36,391 nucleotides of DNA from Muribaculaceae bacterium (lineage in GTDB: Bacteria > Bacteroidota > Bacteroidia > Bacteroidales > Muribaculaceae): contig JAFLTM010000012.1 in NCBI GenBank assembly GCA_022509225.1, positions 1 through 36,391 on the forward strand. The letters are read 5' to 3'. How positions within the stretch are numbered: the first letter of the stretch is position 1; every line of letters starts with the position of its first letter. Positions 32,686-36,391 of the stretch are shown piece after piece. The position numbers were made by a program, and so were the translations under genes. The notes under the pieces were generated by a model. The model searched no databases. It saw only the letters and a program-made list of their open reading frames with translations, and was not told where the DNA came from.

Positions 32686-35214
32686 GTGTCGGTTATGCTT
32701 GTTTCGCTGATACTGTGTCTGTTTGGTTGTTCACAGACAATGTCAGGGAAAGTTATTGTCTTAAAAGATTCCATCACGGGAGAGAGACTCCCCCATGCTA
32801 CTATTGTTACGGAAAAAGGTAAGAAAGCTACTTTTATCACCGATAATGAGGGCTCTATAGAGATTCCTGATTATCTGAAAAATAATGTGTTTAATGTAAA
32901 GTATATAGGTTTTGACACTAAGAATTTCTCAATAAATGATTCACCGGGACCTCAGGAGGTGCTTCTTGCGCCATTAACCTTTGAACTTGAAGAGGTGACC
33001 ATTAGGCCCCGCGGCGAAAAATATTCCAAGCGAAATAATCCGGCGGTTGATTTTGTCAATAAGTTGCGTAAAGTTTCAAAATACCATAATCCCCAAGATA
33101 CAGATTATTATAGTTATGATAAATATGAAAAAACCCTGATAGGCATAAATAATTTCAGGGGGAATTTTGAATCGGGTATATTGTCAAAAAAGACCAAGTT
33201 TTTAGAAAATTATGTCGACACCTCTCAATGGACCGGAGCAAGGCTCCTTGATTTGATTCTTAAGGAAAAATCTTCGACAAAAATATTTTCAAAAGACCCG
33301 AAAGCCGAGAAGGAGATCGTGGCAGGATATAGATCTGTGGGTCTTGACGAGTTGTTGAGTCAAGACAATCTCAAGGTGGTGATGGAGGATGTGGTAAGAG
33401 AAGTTGATATCTACAACAATAGTATCAACATGCTACAAAACAGGTTTGTGAGCCCGCTGTCGTCAATAGGTCCGGATTTTTATAAATATTATCTATCAGA
33501 CACAGTTTATGTGGGCAACGATGAATGCATTGAACTGACATTTCTGCCTCGCAACCCGCAATCGATGGGCTTCAACGGCAAGATCTATGTTGTGGCAGAT
33601 GACACCACAATGTTTGTGAAAAAAATAACAATGCGTACCCCTCATGACATAAACTTGAATTTTTTAAGAAATCTATATGTCAATCAAAGTTTTGAAAAAG
33701 ATTCATTAGGCAACAGACATAAGACCTATGATGATGTTTGTGTAGAGATGCAGGTGATTCCGGGCACACCGGAATTTTATGGCAGGAAAACAACAGTTTA
33801 CGATAATTTCAGCTATGAACCTCGGGAAGATTTAAAAGACTTCTACCACAGGCTTGGCAGTGAGTTTTCTGTTCAAGATTCTGCCAACACAACGGCACAA
33901 TTCTGGAACTTGAAGCGTATGGTTCCCATGACAAGGGCAGAGATGAATCTAACCGGTTTTACAACCGAAATGAGGAAGGTGCCGTTGCTTTATTGGGGCG
34001 AGAAAGTTATACGACTTTTGGAAAGCGGATATGTGGGGATTGGCCATCCGAGTAAGTTTGATATCGGAAGGTTGAACACATTCCTGAGTTATGGGTCCTA
34101 TACCGGTGTGAGGCTGAGGGTTGGGGGCATGACCACGGCAGCCTTGAACCCCCATTTGTTTTTGAATGGTTATGTGGCATATTCAACAAAAATAAATGAA
34201 TGGAGATATGGGGGCACCATAGAATATTCTTTCCCCAAAAAAGAGAAATATGCATCAGAATGGCCGCGACATGGTTTTTATGCATCTTTTAATTATGACA
34301 ACGACTATATAGGAGAGCGTTATCTTTTCACAAGTGCCGATAATTTATTTCTGTCATGGAAAAGGAAATCCAATAATCTTGTGACCGATCGTAAGATTGC
34401 ACAGGGAGGATATGTTCTGGAATTAAGGAATAATTTCTCTTTGGAGGCAGGTTTGACATACATGGAGCAGATTGGAACGGCCGATATAATATTCAAGACC
34501 GGATACGGAAAATTTTTACCCGGATACAAACAGGCATTCTTCAATGTTTCTCTACGTTGGGCAAAGGGTGAGAAATTTATTCAGGGAAGATCACACAGAT
34601 TGGTGATAAACATGGATCCCTGGGTGTTCCAACTGACACAAAAGTTTGGAACAAAAGGATTATTGGGTTCAGCCTATAAAACCAATATAACGGAATTTTC
34701 TACTCAGAAAAGATTTTGGTTCTCCGCATTCGGATACCTCGACATGATAGCAAAGGCGGGAATTGTGTGGAGTTCAGTTTATTTTCCCTCGCTTCTTTGG
34801 CCAAACGCCAACCTGTCTTACACCATCCAACCGGAGAGTTATTCTTTGATGGATCCGATGGAGTTTGCCAACGATAAGTATGCCTCAATAGATCTGACTT
34901 ATTTCGGTAACGGCATTTTATTTAACAGAATTCCGGGAATAAAAAAATTAAGGCTCCGAGAAGCCGTAACTTTCAAGGGCCTTGTCGGCGGTTTGAGCGA
35001 TAGGAACAATCCTCGATATAACAAATCATTGCTTGTTTTCCCGGAAGATGCCCATTCCATGAAAATGGGGAAGACTCCTTATATGGAGATAGGTGTTGGA
35101 ATCGACAATATCCTCTCGGTCTTACGGATTGATTATGTCTGGCGTCTAACCTACAGAAATACTCCCGGAGTGGATCATAGCGGGTTGAGAATCTCGTTTC
35201 ACATGACCCTCTGA
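32686..35214 (+). CDS. DUF5686-like outer-membrane protein with carboxypeptidase-regulatory-like domain
   Basis: Large exported Bacteroidetes protein, about 842 residues from GTG 32686. The start is uncertain: the frame is open from TTG 32593 (inside the pump gene), and the first ATG is 32695. A hydrophobic signal with lipobox-like end, MLVSLILCLFGC, follows a basic stretch (KRRINRAARVSV) that would serve as n-region only if translation begins upstream. An N-terminal carboxypeptidase-regulatory-like beta-sandwich (ITGERLPHATIVTEKGKKATFITDNEGSIEIPD) is followed by the family region beginning NPAVDFVNKLRKVSKYHNP. The last ~350 residues are barrel-like (YGSYTGVRLRVGGMT, SLRWAKGEKF) and end ISFHMTL. 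The function of DUF5686 proteins is not established to my knowledge. It closes the plus-strand run and overlaps plsC tail-to-tail by 16 bases. Confidence 0.82.
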   Translation: MSVMLVSLILCLFGCSQTMSGKVIVLKDSITGERLPHATIVTEKGKKATFITDNEGSIEIPDYLKNNVFNVKYIGFDTKNFSINDSPGPQEVLLAPLTFELEEVTIRPRGEKYSKRNNPAVDFVNKLRKVSKYHNPQDTDYYSYDKYEKTLIGINNFRGNFESGILSKKTKFLENYVDTSQWTGARLLDLILKEKSSTKIFSKDPKAEKEIVAGYRSVGLDELLSQDNLKVVMEDVVREVDIYNNSINMLQNRFVSPLSSIGPDFYKYYLSDTVYVGNDECIELTFLPRNPQSMGFNGKIYVVADDTTMFVKKITMRTPHDINLNFLRNLYVNQSFEKDSLGNRHKTYDDVCVEMQVIPGTPEFYGRKTTVYDNFSYEPREDLKDFYHRLGSEFSVQDSANTTAQFWNLKRMVPMTRAEMNLTGFTTEMRKVPLLYWGEKVIRLLESGYVGIGHPSKFDIGRLNTFLSYGSYTGVRLRVGGMTTAALNPHLFLNGYVAYSTKINEWRYGGTIEYSFPKKEKYASEWPRHGFYASFNYDNDYIGERYLFTSADNLFLSWKRKSNNLVTDRKIAQGGYVLELRNNFSLEAGLTYMEQIGTADIIFKTGYGKFLPGYKQAFFNVSLRWAKGEKFIQGRSHRLVINMDPWVFQLTQKFGTKGLLGSAYKTNITEFSTQKRFWFSAFGYLDMIAKAGIVWSSVYFPSLLWPNANLSYTIQPESYSLMDPMEFANDKYASIDLTYFGNGILFNRIPGIKKLRLREAVTFKGLVGGLSDRNNPRYNKSLLVFPEDAHSMKMGKTPYMEIGVGIDNILSVLRIDYVWRLTYRNTPGVDHSGLRISFHMTL

Positions 35215-35951
35215 CCTGAACTTTCACCCAGGTTTTCAGGCTTCAGACCCGATTCTATGGCAGTTTTGCAATCTGCCATCAGTTGCTTGGTATTAAATCC
35301 TTTGGGGCCGGGCAAGATGGGGTGATGTATAGTCAGTATAATTTTCCCCGGAGTTATTTGATAGGTATATCTCGGCATACGTGCGAAACTCCCTTCAATA
35401 GTGACAGGCACCACAGGGAGGTTGAACTCGGAAGCAAGCATGAATGCACCTCTTTTAAAGGGAATCATCTTCCCGTCCCATGAACGGCTTCCTTCAGGAA
35501 AAATCACCAGCGACATTCCATCTTTAAGAGTAGATTCAGCTTTAGATATAGTCTCTTTAATGGCCGCAATCTTTGAGTCGTCGACGAAAATATGGTTTGC
35601 TCTCCGACATGCAGCTCCGACCATAAATATCTTCTCAAGGCTTTTTTTCATCAACCATTTAAAGTTGTGATTCAAGAATCCATATATAGAAAAGATGTCG
35701 AAAGCTCCTTGATGGTTAGCTACAAAAATATAAGAGGTTTTTTTATCAATGTTTTCCCGCCCTTTTACTTTCACTCTGATTAAAAAAATCCAGCAAGTGA
35801 ATCTCGACCAATAGTGAGGAGGCCAATACCCCCAAAAATCACCATTCAGGAGTATTGAGCCTATACTTGTCACAATGGCAGTGATGAATGTGGCTACAAT
35901 GAAAAGAGGAGCCGCAATCAGCCACTGGTAGATCAAATAGAGAAATCTCAT
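35199..35951 (-). CDS. plsC: 1-acyl-sn-glycerol-3-phosphate acyltransferase (PlsC family)
   Basis: Membrane-bound acyltransferase of 250 residues that adds the second acyl chain to lysophosphatidic acid in phospholipid synthesis. A hydrophobic N-terminal segment (about 4-35) anchors it to the inner membrane. The catalytic HX4D motif is His80-Asp85 (VANHQGAFD), and the glycerophosphate-binding motif is FPEGSRS at 151-157; VPVTIEGSF is the fourth conserved block. Members of the family can act on other lyso-lipids, so the exact acceptor is inferred. The ATG overlaps the response-regulator stop by ATGA, indicating translational coupling. Its 3' end overlaps the convergent DUF5686-like gene by 16 bases. 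Confidence 0.92.
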   Translation of the reverse strand: MRFLYLIYQWLIAAPLFIVATFITAIVTSIGSILLNGDFWGYWPPHYWSRFTCWIFLIRVKVKGRENIDKKTSYIFVANHQGAFDIFSIYGFLNHNFKWLMKKSLEKIFMVGAACRRANHIFVDDSKIAAIKETISKAESTLKDGMSLVIFPEGSRSWDGKMIPFKRGAFMLASEFNLPVVPVTIEGSFARMPRYTYQITPGKIILTIHHPILPGPKGFNTKQLMADCKTAIESGLKPENLGESSGQRVM

Positions 35952-36391
35952 TTAGTCTGATCAGATAAGTCTTTACTTTCCGGAGCTATAAGTTTGTATC
36001 CTTTTCCGTGGATATTGATTATTTCAATGTTGGGATCATCTTTCAGAAGCTTCCTAAGTTTAGTGATATAAACATCCATGCTTCTTGCATTGAAATAGTT
36101 ATCATCGATCCAAATGGTCTTGAGTGCAAAATTCCTTTCAAGAATTTCATTCACATGCGAACAGAGCAGTGCAAGCAGCTCCGATTCCTTTGTTGTCAAT
36201 TTCTGGGTTTTTTCTTTTGAAATCAAGACCTGTTTTTGGGTATCGAAAGTGTATCGACCGATACGGTAAAGCGTTATCTCTTTGTCTTTTTTACCTTTGA
36301 CTCTACGTAAAATTGCACCGATACGGAAAACAAGTTCCTCCATTGAGAAAGGTTTTGTGATATAATCGTCGGCACCGATCTTGAACCCTTC
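35948..36391 (-). CDS. rprY: OmpR-family response regulator, RprY-like (5' end outside window)
   Basis: C-terminal part (147 residues) of a two-component response regulator; the frame is open to the window edge. The remaining receiver domain is GFKIGADDYITKPFS, with the conserved Lys of the K-P-F motif, and a linker MEELVFRIGAILRRV follows. The winged-helix DNA-binding domain (about the last 95 residues) contains KLTTKESELLALLCSH, the recognition helix region NYFNARSMDVYITKLRKLL, and the wing INIHGKGYKLIAP, all characteristic of OmpR/PhoB regulators. The wording of these blocks matches my recall of Bacteroides RprY, which pairs with kinase RprX. The phospho-acceptor Asp lies beyond the window. 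The stop overlaps the plsC start. Confidence 0.88.
   Translation of the reverse strand, partial: EGFKIGADDYITKPFSMEELVFRIGAILRRVKGKKDKEITLYRIGRYTFDTQKQVLISKEKTQKLTTKESELLALLCSHVNEILERNFALKTIWIDDNYFNARSMDVYITKLRKLLKDDPNIEIINIHGKGYKLIAPESKDLSDQTK

Overview
The window is a gene-dense stretch of a Bacteroidales chromosome; a family such as Muribaculaceae or Bacteroidaceae is possible but cannot be fixed from sequence alone. The pointers are a short primary sigma factor lacking region 1.1, Bacteroidetes-type -7 boxes (TAnnTTTG) upstream of several genes, an RprY-type response regulator, Bacteroidetes-restricted families (DUF4923-like, DUF5686-like) and weak or absent Shine-Dalgarno sequences. I see no tRNA, rRNA, insertion sequence, integrase, CRISPR array or phage gene. 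No gap between genes exceeds 300 bases.

Layout. Positions 1-6600 hold mainly housekeeping genes: the 3' end of miaA (+), a small outer-membrane barrel (-), a YitT-family membrane protein (+), a GNAT acetyltransferase (-), trpS followed by an SpmA-SpmB fusion protein (+), and alanine dehydrogenase (+). Positions 6680-13360 run on the minus strand: an htrA/degP protease with its own terminator, then a likely operon of two tandem RpoD-type sigma factors, an outer-membrane protein and valS. A secreted NlpC/P60 lipoprotein (+) lies divergent from htrA. Positions 14200-21470 are a minus-strand run of a tricorn-like S41 protease, dnaE and thioredoxin, with the protease stop codon directly abutting the dnaE start.

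Positions 21740-35214 form one tightly packed plus-strand run: secreted GH36 alpha-galactosidase, an ATPase fused to a DUF4435/TOPRIM-like domain, a GH13 glycogen branching enzyme, a DUF4923-like exported protein, an RND membrane-fusion lipoprotein, an RND pump and a DUF5686-like outer-membrane protein. The right edge (-) holds the end of an rprY-like response regulator overlapping a plsC acyltransferase by four bases.

The best candidates for something new are (1) the ATPase-DUF4435 fusion at 23987-25555, which has the architecture of fused PARIS (AriA-AriB) defence proteins but sits inside a glycan-metabolism run and appears to have lost two ATPase catalytic residues, and (2) the tandem pair of primary-type sigma factors, preceded by a terminator-like leader hairpin. 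Both are inferences from motifs and context and need the searches listed.
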